The notes beneath the pieces were generated by a model. It saw nothing but the letters and a program-made list of their open reading frames with translations, was not told where the DNA came from and ran no database searches. The position numbers and the translations under genes were made by a program. Positions 8,962-18,894 of a stretch of DNA of 64,000 nt are shown here, in pieces (the first letter of the stretch is position 1; every line of letters starts with the position of its first letter). The DNA is taken from assembly GCF_010120715.1 (NCBI RefSeq), contig NZ_CP047591.1:2294001-2358000 (forward strand). Reading direction: 5' to 3'. Origin of the DNA: Aminipila terrae. GTDB taxonomy: Bacteria > Bacillota > Clostridia > Peptostreptococcales > Anaerovoracaceae.

Positions 8962-9296
8962 ATCTCCTTGTAATATAAATTATTTTTCATATCTTATATA
9001 ACTTAAGAACACTAAAGCTTATGATACCACAAATATATACATAATATTACCTTTTTTTAGAAAAAATTACCTATATAAAAATATTATTGATAATAAATAA
9101 TGTTTTTATAAACAGGAGCCTAATATAACGGATTTTTATTTATAGTAAAAGAACGCACTTGCAGGGTTGTTTTTAAGGTGTTTTTTATATGGGTATGGCA
9201 ATGGAAAGGCAAAATATGATATACTATCAATTACGGGATTTTGTAACACAATAAGGATAAAACTAGTTTTTATCCTGATTTTTTATAGGAGAAAAT
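8962..9296. other. Divergent intergenic region between the yitT-type gene and pcrA
   Basis: This is 335 bases of very AT-rich DNA without a credible gene. It must hold the divergent promoters. Close to pcrA, arms AGGATAAAA (9254-9262) and TTTTTATCC/T (ending 9275) form a hairpin followed by GATTTTTTAT, which resembles an intrinsic terminator placed 20 bases before the pcrA start. It could act as an attenuator or end an upstream short transcript. No clear LexA box is present. Confidence 0.5.
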
Positions 9297-11639
9297 ATGG
9301 ATTACTTAAAGGGATTAAATGACAAGCAGCGGGAAGCTGCATTACATAAAGACGGACCATTACTTATACTGGCAGGTGCTGGTAGTGGAAAAACCAGTAC
9401 CATGACCAGGAGAATCGCTTATCTGATAAAAGAAGAAAGGGTTTCCCCATACAATATATTTGCGGTAACCTTTACCAACAAGGCCGCCAAGGAAATGCGT
9501 GACAGAGTGGAAAATCTTATTGGAGAAGGTCTCAATATGTGGATATTGACTTTTCACTCCGCCTGCCTGAGGATTCTACGCAGGAACGCAGAGCTTTTAG
9601 GATATACAAATGATTTTGTAGTGTATGATCCTACAGATCAGAAAACAGTTATTAAAAACTGTATAAAAGCTGCAAATGTGGATGATAAAAAATATACTCC
9701 CGCTTATGTTTTAAGCGTTATCAGTGATAATAAAGAAAAGGCTGTAACCCCTCAGGAATTTATGAGACTGAATGAAGGAGACTTTAAAGGAAAAATCCTG
9801 GCAGGACTTTACAGTGAGTACTGTAAAACTTTAAAAAAGAATAATGCAATGGACTTTGACGATTTAATTGTGAATACTGTAAGACTTTTCGAAGAAAATG
9901 AGGATGTGCTGCTGCATTATCAGAACCGGTTTAAATACATTATGGTAGATGAGTATCAGGATACCAACTTTATGCAGTATCGATTTATACGGCTTTTGGC
10001 TGAAGCTCATAATAATATCTGTGTGGTAGGTGATGACGACCAGTGTATATACCAGTGGAGAGGTGCAGATATTACAAACATTTTAGATTTCGAAAAGGAT
10101 TTTAAAAATACCAAAGTTATCAAATTGGAACAGAATTACCGTTCCTACGGAAATATACTGGCGGCTGCCCACAGCGTTGTTGAAAGAAATATGCAGAGAA
10201 AGCATAAGAAGCTTTGGACAGATAAGGAACCGGGAGAGAAGATTACATATTACCGGGCAGATGATGAAAAAGATGAAGCCAGATATATTGCTCAGGAAAT
10301 TGACAGGCTGAAGACCAGCGACAGGCAATATAAAGATTTTGCTATTTTATACAGAACCAATGCTCAGTCCAGAAATTTTGAAGAAGCCCTTTCAGCCAGG
10401 GAAATTCCTTACAGGGTTCTGGGAGGACTAAGGTATTACGATAGAAAAGAAATCAAAGACATCATGTCATACATGAGATTAGTGCAGAACCCTTCTGATG
10501 ATGTGGCTTTTGTAAGAATTATCAATGAACCAAAAAGAGGAATAGGGGACAAGACCGTTGAAAAGGTAAGGACATTAGCTGAAGTCCGGGGAGAGAGCCT
10601 GTTTGAAACCCTGAAAGACGATGAAGTGGTCATGGGGCTTCCTTCCAAAGCAGTAGCCAGTGTGCGTAAGATGGTAGATACCATACTTAAATACAGTGAA
10701 GAAAAGGATAATCTGAGAGTGTCTGATATTTACGATGGATTGTTGGTAAATACAGGTTATCTTAAATCACTGGAAGATGCAAATACTGTTGAAGCCGAAG
10801 GCAGGATAGAAAATATTATGGAATTTAAATCTGTAATATACGATTATGAAAAAGAAGACCCACAACTGTCTTTATCGGATTTTATGGAGAAAATCGCCCT
10901 GGTTGCAGAAGTGGACAACCACAATGAAAATGAAAATGCGGTGGTTCTGATGACCATGCATAGTGCTAAGGGATTGGAATTTCCAGTGGTGTTTCTTCCA
11001 GGAATGGAAGATGGGTTATTTCCTGGATGGCGGGCGCTGGAAAAGCCAGCAGGGCTTGAAGAGGAAAGAAGACTTTGTTATGTAGGCATGACCAGAGCTA
11101 AAGAACGTTTATTTATGACCAGTGCACAGATGCGTACACTTTATGGTAAGACAGAATATACCAGAGAGTCACAGTTTATGCGGGAAATTGATAAAAAACT
11201 TCTGGCAGGAGACGGGGTTTATGAGAAGAAATCAGCGAATCTGGAAAATGGTCTGGGAAGCAGCTTTGGCAACAGTTGGGGAAGCGGCTCCGGATTTGGC
11301 GGTACAGCAGCCCAGAAAGCACCTGCTTCAAGAACAGGAAGCAGCTGGGGTAATTTGGGTAGCAGGCCGGGAGCTTCTGCTCTAAGAGGTGGAAATGATG
11401 GCTTTGCCAGTGCCAGTCCAACCATGCCTTTTGATCCTTTGTCAGCAGCCAAGAGAGACTCTAAGGAAAGCGCAGCATCCAGAGGAAATGCAGATTTTCA
11501 GGCTGGAGACAGGGTGAACCATGCTAAGTTTGGAGAAGGTATGGTAGTCTCTGCAGATGGAAAGACTATCAGTGTAATGTTTGATTCAGCAGGTATGAAA
11601 AAGCTTGCGAAAGACATTGCACCAATTAAAAAAATATAG
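9297..11639 (+). CDS. pcrA: ATP-dependent DNA helicase PcrA (UvrD/Rep family)
   Basis: PcrA (780 residues) is a superfamily 1A 3'-5' helicase for repair and removal of obstacles from replication forks. Motifs seen in order are LNDKQREAA (Q motif), AGAGSGKTSTM (Walker A, ~27-37), FAVTFTNKAAKEM, VDEYQDTN (Walker B), VVGDDDQCIYQWRGA, LEQNYRS, TMHSAKGLEF and YVGMTRAKERL. The Gly/Ser-rich linker at ~650-720 and the C-terminal GDRVNHAKFGEGMVV domain, which binds RNA polymerase in related proteins, complete the normal architecture. GGAG precedes the ATG. ligA follows after 16 bases, the standard pcrA-ligA pair. Confidence 0.97.
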   Translation: MDYLKGLNDKQREAALHKDGPLLILAGAGSGKTSTMTRRIAYLIKEERVSPYNIFAVTFTNKAAKEMRDRVENLIGEGLNMWILTFHSACLRILRRNAELLGYTNDFVVYDPTDQKTVIKNCIKAANVDDKKYTPAYVLSVISDNKEKAVTPQEFMRLNEGDFKGKILAGLYSEYCKTLKKNNAMDFDDLIVNTVRLFEENEDVLLHYQNRFKYIMVDEYQDTNFMQYRFIRLLAEAHNNICVVGDDDQCIYQWRGADITNILDFEKDFKNTKVIKLEQNYRSYGNILAAAHSVVERNMQRKHKKLWTDKEPGEKITYYRADDEKDEARYIAQEIDRLKTSDRQYKDFAILYRTNAQSRNFEEALSAREIPYRVLGGLRYYDRKEIKDIMSYMRLVQNPSDDVAFVRIINEPKRGIGDKTVEKVRTLAEVRGESLFETLKDDEVVMGLPSKAVASVRKMVDTILKYSEEKDNLRVSDIYDGLLVNTGYLKSLEDANTVEAEGRIENIMEFKSVIYDYEKEDPQLSLSDFMEKIALVAEVDNHNENENAVVLMTMHSAKGLEFPVVFLPGMEDGLFPGWRALEKPAGLEEERRLCYVGMTRAKERLFMTSAQMRTLYGKTEYTRESQFMREIDKKLLAGDGVYEKKSANLENGLGSSFGNSWGSGSGFGGTAAQKAPASRTGSSWGNLGSRPGASALRGGNDGFASASPTMPFDPLSAAKRDSKESAASRGNADFQAGDRVNHAKFGEGMVVSADGKTISVMFDSAGMKKLAKDIAPIKKI

Positions 11640-11655
11640 AGTAAGAGGGATGTAG

Positions 11656-13680
11656 ATGGAAAATCCAGTTGAAAATAGTATGGATAATAGAATCCAGGAA
11701 ATGAAAGCTAAAATTGTGCTTTTGAATCAGGCGGCAAAGGCATATTATCAGGAGAGCCGTGAAATCATGCCAAACATAGAGTATGACCGACTGTATGACG
11801 AACTGGTGGCCTTGGAAAAAGAAACAGGGATAACTCTGGCAAACAGTCCCACCGTAAATGTGGGGTATGAAGTGCTGAGCGATTTGCCAAAAGAAGCCCA
11901 TGCCTCAAGAATGCTGTCTCTCGACAAAACAAAAGATGTAGATACTTTAGCTGCCTTCTTAGGGAATAAAAAGGGCGTACTTTCCTGGAAGCTGGACGGT
12001 CTGACCATAGTTCTTACCTATGAAGGTGGAAAGATGGTAAAAGCGGTGACAAGAGGTAACGGCGAAATTGGTGAAGTAATCACAAATAACGCAAAAGTAT
12101 TTGCCAATACGCCGGTAAGCATTCCATTTAAAGGGAGGCTGGTACTTAGAGGTGAGGCGGTAATTACCTATTCAGAGTTTGAAAAAATTAATAATCAGAT
12201 TAGCGAGGCGGATGCCAAATATAAGAACCCAAGAAACCTGTGCAGCGGCAGTGTCAGGCAATTAAATAACCAGATTACCAAAGAAAGAAACGTACAATTC
12301 TTTGGGTTTTCATTGGTTCAGGCTGAAGAGCAGCAAGAAGCACAAGTGAAAAATCCTGCATTAGGTATCTCTACTACCAACTCCAGAAAAGACCAGCTTG
12401 ACTGGCTTCAATCTCTGGGTTTTGATGTAGTGGAATATAGGATGACTTCTTCAGAAACAATCCATGAGGATGTTGAATGGTTTGCAGCGCAAATTGAACA
12501 TAATGACTTCCCATCGGATGGGTTGGTATTGCTAATAGACGATATACAATATGGCGAAAGCCTTGGGAATACAGCAAAATTTCCTAGAAACGCCATAGCC
12601 TTTAAGTGGAGGGATGAACTAAAAGAAACTACGCTGCAGAGGATTGAATGGAGTGCTTCAAGGACTGGTCTGATTAATCCCGTAGCAATATTTGATCCGG
12701 TTGAGCTGGAAGGGACAACGGTAAGCCGTGCCAGTGTACACAATATCAGTATTATGCGCCAGCTGGAACTGGGCAGTGGAGATACCATAGAAGTTTATAA
12801 AGCCAACATGATTATTCCTCAGATTGCGGACAATTTAACACGAAGTGGAATTGATAATATACCGGACAAATGTCCTGTGTGCGGAGGTCATACTGCTATA
12901 AAGAATGATAATGGGGTAGAAGTACTTTGTTGTACAAATTCTGAATGTCTGGCAAAACAGATTAAATCATTTACGCATTTTGTCAGCCGCGACGCCATGA
13001 ATATAGAGGGCTTGTCAGAGGCTACTATTGAGAAATTAATAGCCCGGGGACTGATAAAGGAACTGGCGGATTTATTCCATGTTGAAAGGTTTAAGGAAGA
13101 GATTATTGAGATGGAAGGGTTTGGTGAAAAATCCTTTAAGAATTTGACAGCTTCCGTTAAAAAAGCCAGTGTGACAACACCAGTAAGGCTTCTATATAGT
13201 CTGGGCATCCCGAACATAGGTGTAGCTAATGCAAAAATCATCTGTAAAAATTGCGGGTATGACTGGGGGAAGATTCAGCAGCTATCTGAAGAGGAATTGG
13301 TTGAGATTGATGGCATTGGCGTTATCATGGCCGAAGCTTATGTTAAATTTTTCAGGGATCCAAAGAAACAAAAAATTGTTCAGGACGTGCTGGCCGAAAT
13401 TACCTTTGAGGAAGTTAGCTACAGTCAGCCAGCAGAACAGATTTTTGAGGGAATGGTTTTTGTAATCACAGGGACTTTAGATCACTTTGAGAACCGGGAT
13501 GAATTAAAGAAACTGATTGAAAGCAAGGGTGGAAAGGTTACTGGGTCTGTTACTTCAAAAACAAATTATCTTATCAATAATGATGCTTTATCCAATTCAT
13601 CAAAGAATAAAAAAGCAAAAGAGTTAGGAATTAAAATCATAACAGAAGAAGAATTTATAATTATGGGGCCGTTGCAATAA
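11656..13680 (+). CDS. ligA: NAD-dependent DNA ligase LigA
   Basis: LigA (674 residues) seals nicks using NAD+. The adenylated lysine is Lys112 in KLDG. RGEAV, GLVLLIDD and AFKW follow in the nucleotidyltransferase domain. The Cys4 zinc finger begins CPVCGGH, with the second pair in CCTNSEC; the helix-hairpin-helix region and a C-terminal BRCT domain (FVITGTLDHFENRDELKKLI) complete the set. The sequence is fairly divergent from textbook LigA (for example an insert near residues 215-240), but all catalytic motifs are present. It is co-transcribed with pcrA. Confidence 0.95.
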   Translation: MENPVENSMDNRIQEMKAKIVLLNQAAKAYYQESREIMPNIEYDRLYDELVALEKETGITLANSPTVNVGYEVLSDLPKEAHASRMLSLDKTKDVDTLAAFLGNKKGVLSWKLDGLTIVLTYEGGKMVKAVTRGNGEIGEVITNNAKVFANTPVSIPFKGRLVLRGEAVITYSEFEKINNQISEADAKYKNPRNLCSGSVRQLNNQITKERNVQFFGFSLVQAEEQQEAQVKNPALGISTTNSRKDQLDWLQSLGFDVVEYRMTSSETIHEDVEWFAAQIEHNDFPSDGLVLLIDDIQYGESLGNTAKFPRNAIAFKWRDELKETTLQRIEWSASRTGLINPVAIFDPVELEGTTVSRASVHNISIMRQLELGSGDTIEVYKANMIIPQIADNLTRSGIDNIPDKCPVCGGHTAIKNDNGVEVLCCTNSECLAKQIKSFTHFVSRDAMNIEGLSEATIEKLIARGLIKELADLFHVERFKEEIIEMEGFGEKSFKNLTASVKKASVTTPVRLLYSLGIPNIGVANAKIICKNCGYDWGKIQQLSEEELVEIDGIGVIMAEAYVKFFRDPKKQKIVQDVLAEITFEEVSYSQPAEQIFEGMVFVITGTLDHFENRDELKKLIESKGGKVTGSVTSKTNYLINNDALSNSSKNKKAKELGIKIITEEEFIIMGPLQ

Positions 13681-13699
13681 TATGCGCGACCCCTTTTTC
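13665..13699 (+). terminator. Probable terminator overlapping the ligA stop
   Basis: GGGGCCGTTGC (13665-13675) and GCGCGACCCC pair imperfectly around the stop codon, followed by TTTTT. It would end the pcrA-ligA transcript. Confidence 0.65.
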
Positions 13700-13741
13700 T
13701 CATAATAAAGTAAATTTTCAGTGTCAGTTTATTTGCCATTA

Positions 13742-13770
13742 TTGTTCCATGTTATATTTTGTTATATAAT
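13742..13770 (+). promoter_or_regulatory. Promoter of the SLH/Calx-beta protein gene
   Basis: TTGTTC (13742-13747), a 17-base spacer and a perfect TATAAT (13765-13770), with the start codon 54 bases further on. Confidence 0.75.
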
Positions 13771-13823
13771 GTAAATAATCATATAAAATTACGTTGTTTA
13801 CCAAACAAAGGAATTAGGAGGAA

Positions 13824-16507
13824 ATGAACTTGGAGAAAACAACACACAGATATTTAGTATTATTTGCAACTTCATTCTTTTTTATTTTTATAGGAGCTTT
13901 TTTTAATCCAGTTTTGGCTGAAACTCCAGCAGATCAGAATTTTGATAGCTTTGGTGAAACTGCAACAACTGGTTCACAAATTGTGGGAGACTTAATTTTT
14001 TCATGTAATGGTTCAGGTCTTATTACAATAACTAACGTTCAAAATTATCGTAATGTGTTATCATTTGGTGAAAAAAGTGTTCCAGGACTTAGTGGCTATA
14101 TGATAGTTGATGATGCACTGGGATGGCCAGATACTTATACTACTGAATTTAAATTTAAAGCAGAAAGTGCCTTTAATCTCAATTCTCTTTATTTATGGAC
14201 TATGGGACCAGATACAGGAGTTAGTATAATAGGATATAAAGAAGGCGTTGACGGAGAAACGAAAGCAGCATTTGTAGATATGAAAGAAGATTGTGATTGT
14301 GGTGGTCAGACTAAATATACCAATAATTTAAGCACTATTTATGATGATACTTTTCAGGAATATGGAGGGTTAATCTCATTTGGAAGTTCTTGGGATGATA
14401 TAGACACAGTTGTTATTAAAAATTCTACTGGTTGTACGCTGGGGATCGATTCAATTGATTTCTCCAACGTAGTTGACATTTCTATCGGAGATCAAGTTGT
14501 CGATGAAGCTGCAAATAATGCTTCGTTTACAGTATCACTTTCTCATGCCTACAGTAGTGACATTACAGTTGATTATACTACGGCTGACAATACAGCAAAA
14601 ACTGCTGATGGTGATTACGACAGCACCTCCGGTACGGTGACTATTCCTGCGGGGAGCACATCTGCTGCTATAACAGTACCAATAAAGGATGATTCAGCGT
14701 ATGAAAATAATGAAAGCTTTTATGTAAAGCTTTCAAACCCAAGTATTGGAGGATTTACTAAGAATCAGGCAGAATGTACGATTAATGATAATGATAAACC
14801 TGTAATAAAAGTATCAGGAAACCATGCTCAAATATCAAATAACGACAGTATTCCTTCAAATGTAGATAATACGGATTTTGGAGTAGCTTTTGTAAGCTCT
14901 GGTGGGATAACACGAGAATTTACGGTAGCTAATACGGGACATCTTCCGTTGAGTTTGACTGATTCAATTAGCATAAAAACACCAACAAATGCAGTGTCTT
15001 CAGATTTTACAATACTAACACCTGCTGGGATAACAATAGCTCCAGAAGGGACAACAACTTTTTCTGTTAAATTTGATCCTGCCAGTACTGGCTCCAAAAC
15101 AGGCATAGTTACTATACCCAATAACGATGAAAATAATAACCCTTTAGTTTCTACATAAAGGGTGAAGGTAAAGCTGCTAAGACAACAGGAAAAGGAGATT
15201 CCCCAGGGACAGGAGGTAGTGGAAGGGCAACTGCTTCTCTGCCAGCAAACACCTTAACTGCTGTTGTTCTGGATGATAAATCTGTGAAGGCTGCTACAGA
15301 AGAAGTTGAGCAAAAGGATGGAATAAAAACTACAAAAGTAACGCTGGACGAAGCAGCGATTAAAGAAAATGTTGATAAAATGAGTGCAACCAATCAAAAT
15401 AAGATTATAATACCTGTTCTTAACAATTCTGATGCTGTTTCAGCGCTGCTAAACGGTCAAATGTTAAAGAACATGAAATCAAAGAACGTAATTATTGAAA
15501 TTAAGACAGAGAAAGCAATTTATACCCTGCCTGCAGCCGATATAAAAATTGATGATATCGCAAATCAATTTGGAGACCATGTTCAGTCAGGGGAAATTAC
15601 TATAAGTTTAAAAATTTCCAATCCATCAAAAGAAGTTGTGAACATGGTTAGCAAGACAGCAGATAGCAAGGGATATCAGCTTGTTGTAAAGCCGTTAGAT
15701 TTTGAAGTAAACTGCAATTACGGCGAAAAAACAATCGGTGTATCCAAGTACCAGGGCTACGTTGAGAGAGCCATAGCACTACCTGCAGGGGTTGATCCTA
15801 AAAAGATAACTACAGGTGTTGTTGTGAACAGCGACGGAACCTTCTCTCATATTCCTACTAAAATTATTTTCATTGACGGAAAGCACTATGCAGAGTTGAA
15901 CAGTCATACCAACAGCACTTATACGGTTATATGGAATCCTGTTACTTTTAAGGATGTTGAGAAACACTGGTCAAAGGAATATGTAAATGAAGTTGGTTCA
16001 AGACTAATTGATGACGGAACCGGAAATGGCAATTTCTCACCTGACAGGGCAATAACAAGAGCTGAATTTTCTACTATGATTGTAAAGGCTTTGGCATTAA
16101 AGACTTCTGGCAGCATTGGCCAATTCAGTGATGTACCTAATAACAGCCCTTATTACGATTACATTAATGCAGCATATGAGTATGGAATACTGACGGGCTA
16201 TACCAACGGTAAGTTTGGGCCTCAAGACTTGATTACCAGAGAACAGGCTATGACAATGCTCTTAAAGGCGGCGAAGCTTGCTGGCTTAGACGGAACTGCT
16301 AAGGAAAAGGTTATCAACAATCAGCTTAAGGATTTTAAGGATTCAAGTACTATTTCCTCTTATGCTGTAGATGCAGCATCCAAATGTGTAAGCTATGGAT
16401 TTTTTAAAGGAGAAAAAGGATATTTAAACCCTAAAAGAAATTTTACACGTGCAGAAAGTGCTGCTGTAATTATTAAACTTGTAAGAAAAGCGGAATTGAT
16501 AAACTAG
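13824..16507 (+). CDS. Secreted S-layer-type protein: Calx-beta, HYDIN-like and three SLH domains; frameshifted near 15142
   Basis: This large exported protein is probably bound to the cell wall. A signal peptide (KTTHRYLVLFATSFFFIFIG, cleavage near VLAETP) is followed by a ~180-residue region of unknown type. A Calx-beta repeat comes next (ASFTVSLSHAYSSDITVDYT, ending AECTINDND), then a HYDIN/choice-of-anchor D-like module (FTVANTGHLPLSLTD; FSVKFDPASTGSKTG). Further on are an unassigned beta-rich region and three SLH repeats (from FKDVEKHWSKEYVNE), which bind pyruvylated secondary wall polymer. As sequenced, a TAA falls at 15156-15158. One extra T at about 15142 restores NPFSFYIKGEGKAAKTTG and a continuous protein of ~894 residues. 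AGGAGG precedes the ATG at 13824. Ligand unknown. Confidence 0.85.
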
Positions 16508-16586
16508 TAAATGTACTTCTTTTAAAATAGAGGATTTTTTATTTACAAGAAACTTTTAAATATTTTGGAAGAGGACAAGAATTCAG

Positions 16587-16622
16587 AATACCATGAATTA
16601 TCTCATGGTATTTTGTGTTTTA
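16587..16622 (+). terminator. Terminator after the SLH protein gene
   Basis: AATACCATGA (16587-16596)/TCATGGTATT (16603-16612) forms a perfect stem, then TTGTGTTTT. Confidence 0.85.
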
Positions 16623-16777
16623 TACCACATGGGTCAAAATAGTACATTTAATAATCACGCTATATATGATAATATAGAAATGTAGTGGCTGAAGTATCAT
16701 GTGATATATGGGGTCATTAAAAACAAAAAATTGTAATAACAGTGGAAAAGCTTTTATTTAATAAGAGGTGAAAGTCA

Positions 16778-17782
16778 ATGCTTAAGTCTGGAAAATTGGA
16801 CAGTGATTTATTAAAAAAAATAGTATTTGAAAAAATAACCTATAAAAGTCCGGATGTTTTAATTAGGCCGGGAATCGGAGAAGATTGTGCAACAGTAGAT
16901 TTTGGACAATATGAATGTGTCATGTCTACAGATCCTATCACAGCAGCAGTAAATGAGATTGGAAGACTAGCCATACACATTACCTGTAATGATATAGCTT
17001 CAAATGGCATACAGCCTTTGGGAATCATGCTTGCAGTAATGTTGCCGGTAGGAACTACTGAAGAAGATATCAGTATGATGATGGAGCAGGCGGGGGAGAC
17101 TGCAGCAGAACTTGGGGTAGAAATCATAGGTGGACATACAGAAATTACCTCAGCGGTCAATACACCGGTTATAGTATCAACGGCAATAGGTAAGGCTGGA
17201 AAAGGAACCTCTCAGCAGGCAAAGGCCATGCAGCCCGGTGATTTTATTATGATGACCAAGTGGGCTGGTATTGAAGGAACTGGGATCATTGCTTCTGATT
17301 TTGAAGAACGACTTAAAGAGTCCTGTACAAAGGAAGAAATAGAAGAAGCAAAGCAGCTTCTTCTTCAGGTAAGTGTTGTTAAAGAAGGGGTAATTGCAGG
17401 TCAGATAGGAACTGCCGGTATGCACGATATAACAGAAGGCGGCATCCTTGGAGCAGTGTGGGAGATGTGCCAGATCTCTGGAAACGGATGTGAACTCTGG
17501 ATAGACGAAATTCCGGTGAAGGAAATCACCAAAAAAATATCTGGTATTTTTAATATTAATTATCTTCGTTTAATTTCCAGTGGCTGTATGCTGATTATTG
17601 TGCATCCGGAACATAAAGAAGAAATTCAGGAAGCTATGAAAAGGGAAGGCATAAAGATAAGCTGCATTGGTGTCATAAAAGAAAAGAACTATGGAATTAT
17701 GTCACGTATATGCGAAAATGGTAAATTATGCGAAATTTTTCCACCAGAAAGTGATGAATTGTATAAAGTTATTGGACAATAG
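16778..17782 (+). CDS. AIR synthase-related protein (HypE/PurM-like fold)
   Basis: This 334-residue protein has the PurM/HypE/ThiL two-domain ATP-binding fold. GIGEDCATVDF near the N-terminus is the ATP-site motif; STDPITAA, CNDIASNGIQPL, EIIGGHTEIT and the C-terminal GMHDITEGGILGAVWEM follow. The closest recognisable group is the HypE-like AIR-synthase-related proteins, but no hydrogenase maturation genes are nearby, so a role with hydrogenase is not supported here. A purM function is also unlikely without purine genes. The natural substrate is unknown. AGAGGTG precedes the ATG. Confidence 0.8.
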   Translation: MLKSGKLDSDLLKKIVFEKITYKSPDVLIRPGIGEDCATVDFGQYECVMSTDPITAAVNEIGRLAIHITCNDIASNGIQPLGIMLAVMLPVGTTEEDISMMMEQAGETAAELGVEIIGGHTEITSAVNTPVIVSTAIGKAGKGTSQQAKAMQPGDFIMMTKWAGIEGTGIIASDFEERLKESCTKEEIEEAKQLLLQVSVVKEGVIAGQIGTAGMHDITEGGILGAVWEMCQISGNGCELWIDEIPVKEITKKISGIFNINYLRLISSGCMLIIVHPEHKEEIQEAMKREGIKISCIGVIKEKNYGIMSRICENGKLCEIFPPESDELYKVIGQ

Positions 17783-17857
17783 TGACGATATATAAAATAG
17801 ATTTAATTCGTTGCAGAAATTAAAATATAGTGGGATCTAATTCAAGGGGGGAAAAAC

Positions 17858-18561
17858 ATGAGTTATACATCAGGAACCAGCTATCGGAATATTAAAAATT
17901 ATTCAGGAGGACGGGGCGGAGTCAGCAGGCTTAGAAGCTCATTTGTATCTAAACACAGTAGAACTAATGCTGCAGCAAATTCATTAAAAAATGCAAACTC
18001 AACTTCAAGTTCAAATTCCAGTAATGCTGCGTTAACCGTTCAGCTGAAAACATATAGTAAAATTGCACAAAACAGTTCTCAGGACATTCAGGAAGTTGGT
18101 AAAAGACTTACTGCAACAACAGATAATTCCGTATTTGACAAAGCACAAAAGTCTAACAGCACAAAAAACGTTGTAAGTGAAGCAACTGATTTTGTGAATG
18201 ATTACAATAACATGATTTCCAGTTTAACAAAGCTTGGGGGCACAGAGAATAAAAAATTTATTGCCCAGCTTGCGGAATATGCAGAAGACAATAAAGATAT
18301 TCTTAAAAATGCAGGTATAACGGTACTGAAAGATGGAAGTCTCACCATGAATAAAAAGGAAATGAGCGGAGCTTCACTGGAAAATCTTAAGAAGGCCTTT
18401 AATGGAAAAGATTCTTTTGCAGGTAAGGTTACAGCGGCAAGTTCTGACATAGAGGCAAATGTGAAAAAGAAATTAAAAGAGAATTTACTTATATTAGGGG
18501 AGGAACTTCCTCTACTTCATCAAGAGGTTCATCTGGAAGCTATTTTAACTATTTCGCATAG
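17858..18561 (+). CDS. FliD-like Ser/Asn-rich protein, C-terminus frameshifted near 18503
   Basis: A ~234-residue protein with a Ser/Asn-rich N-terminal region (residues ~40-60) and a segment VSEATDFVNDYNNMISSL that resembles the C-terminal coiled region of the flagellar cap protein FliD. No flagellar gene is nearby and the FliD core is missing, so flagellar function is only a guess. As sequenced, the frame ends at 18583 in unrelated residues. One more G in GGGG at 18498-18502 gives a Gly/Ser-rich tail ending GSYFNYFA and a stop at 18559-18561, which I take as real. A GGGGGG site precedes the ATG. Confidence 0.7.
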
Positions 18562-18582
18562 TTTAATACTAAAAAATATCTA

Positions 18583-18609
18583 AAGCCAAGAGCAGCATAC
18601 TCTTGGCTT
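18583..18609 (+). terminator. Hairpin after the FliD-like gene
   Basis: AAGCCAAGAG (18583-18592)/CTCTTGGCTT (18600-18609) is a perfect 10-bp stem. The T run after it is weak, so termination is probable rather than certain. Confidence 0.6.
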
Positions 18610-18620
18610 GTAAATTGTAG

Positions 18621-18649
18621 TTGACTTTATAAAATGAAACTTGTATACT
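18621..18649 (+). promoter_or_regulatory. Strong promoter of the SRP RNA
   Basis: TTGACT (18621-18626), a 17-base spacer and TATACT (18644-18649). Transcription would begin about 15 bases before the SRP RNA stem. Confidence 0.85.
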
Positions 18650-18671
18650 ATACAAGTATGAATTGCCTTTT

Positions 18672-18806
18672 AAAAGCTCCGTCTGATTAGGTTAGGGTCC
18701 TGCGCAATAAGACTCTGCGAATCTTGTCAGGTCCGGAAGGAAGCAGCAATAAGTGGAAGCTCTTATGTGCCGCAGACAAGCCTTCTCCAAAGTCGGCGGA
18801 GCTTTT
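18672..18806 (+). ncRNA. ffs: Signal recognition particle RNA (4.5S-like)
   Basis: The invariant SRP domain IV is visible (GTCAGGTCCGGAAGGAAGCA starting at 18726), with the GGAA tetraloop and the asymmetric loop that bind Ffh. The ends pair: AAAAGCTCCG (18672-18681) with CGGAGCTTTT (18797-18806). The length of about 135 bases is shorter than the ~270-base RNA of Bacillus and nearer the small bacterial type. It precedes dnaX, the conserved Firmicutes order. Confidence 0.95.
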
Positions 18807-18894
18807 AAAGGGCAGTTTTTATTTTATCTGAAATAAGAATCGGATGCCTGATTGGCTGATGGTCAACCATGAACGGAAGAGGGGAAGTGTAAGT

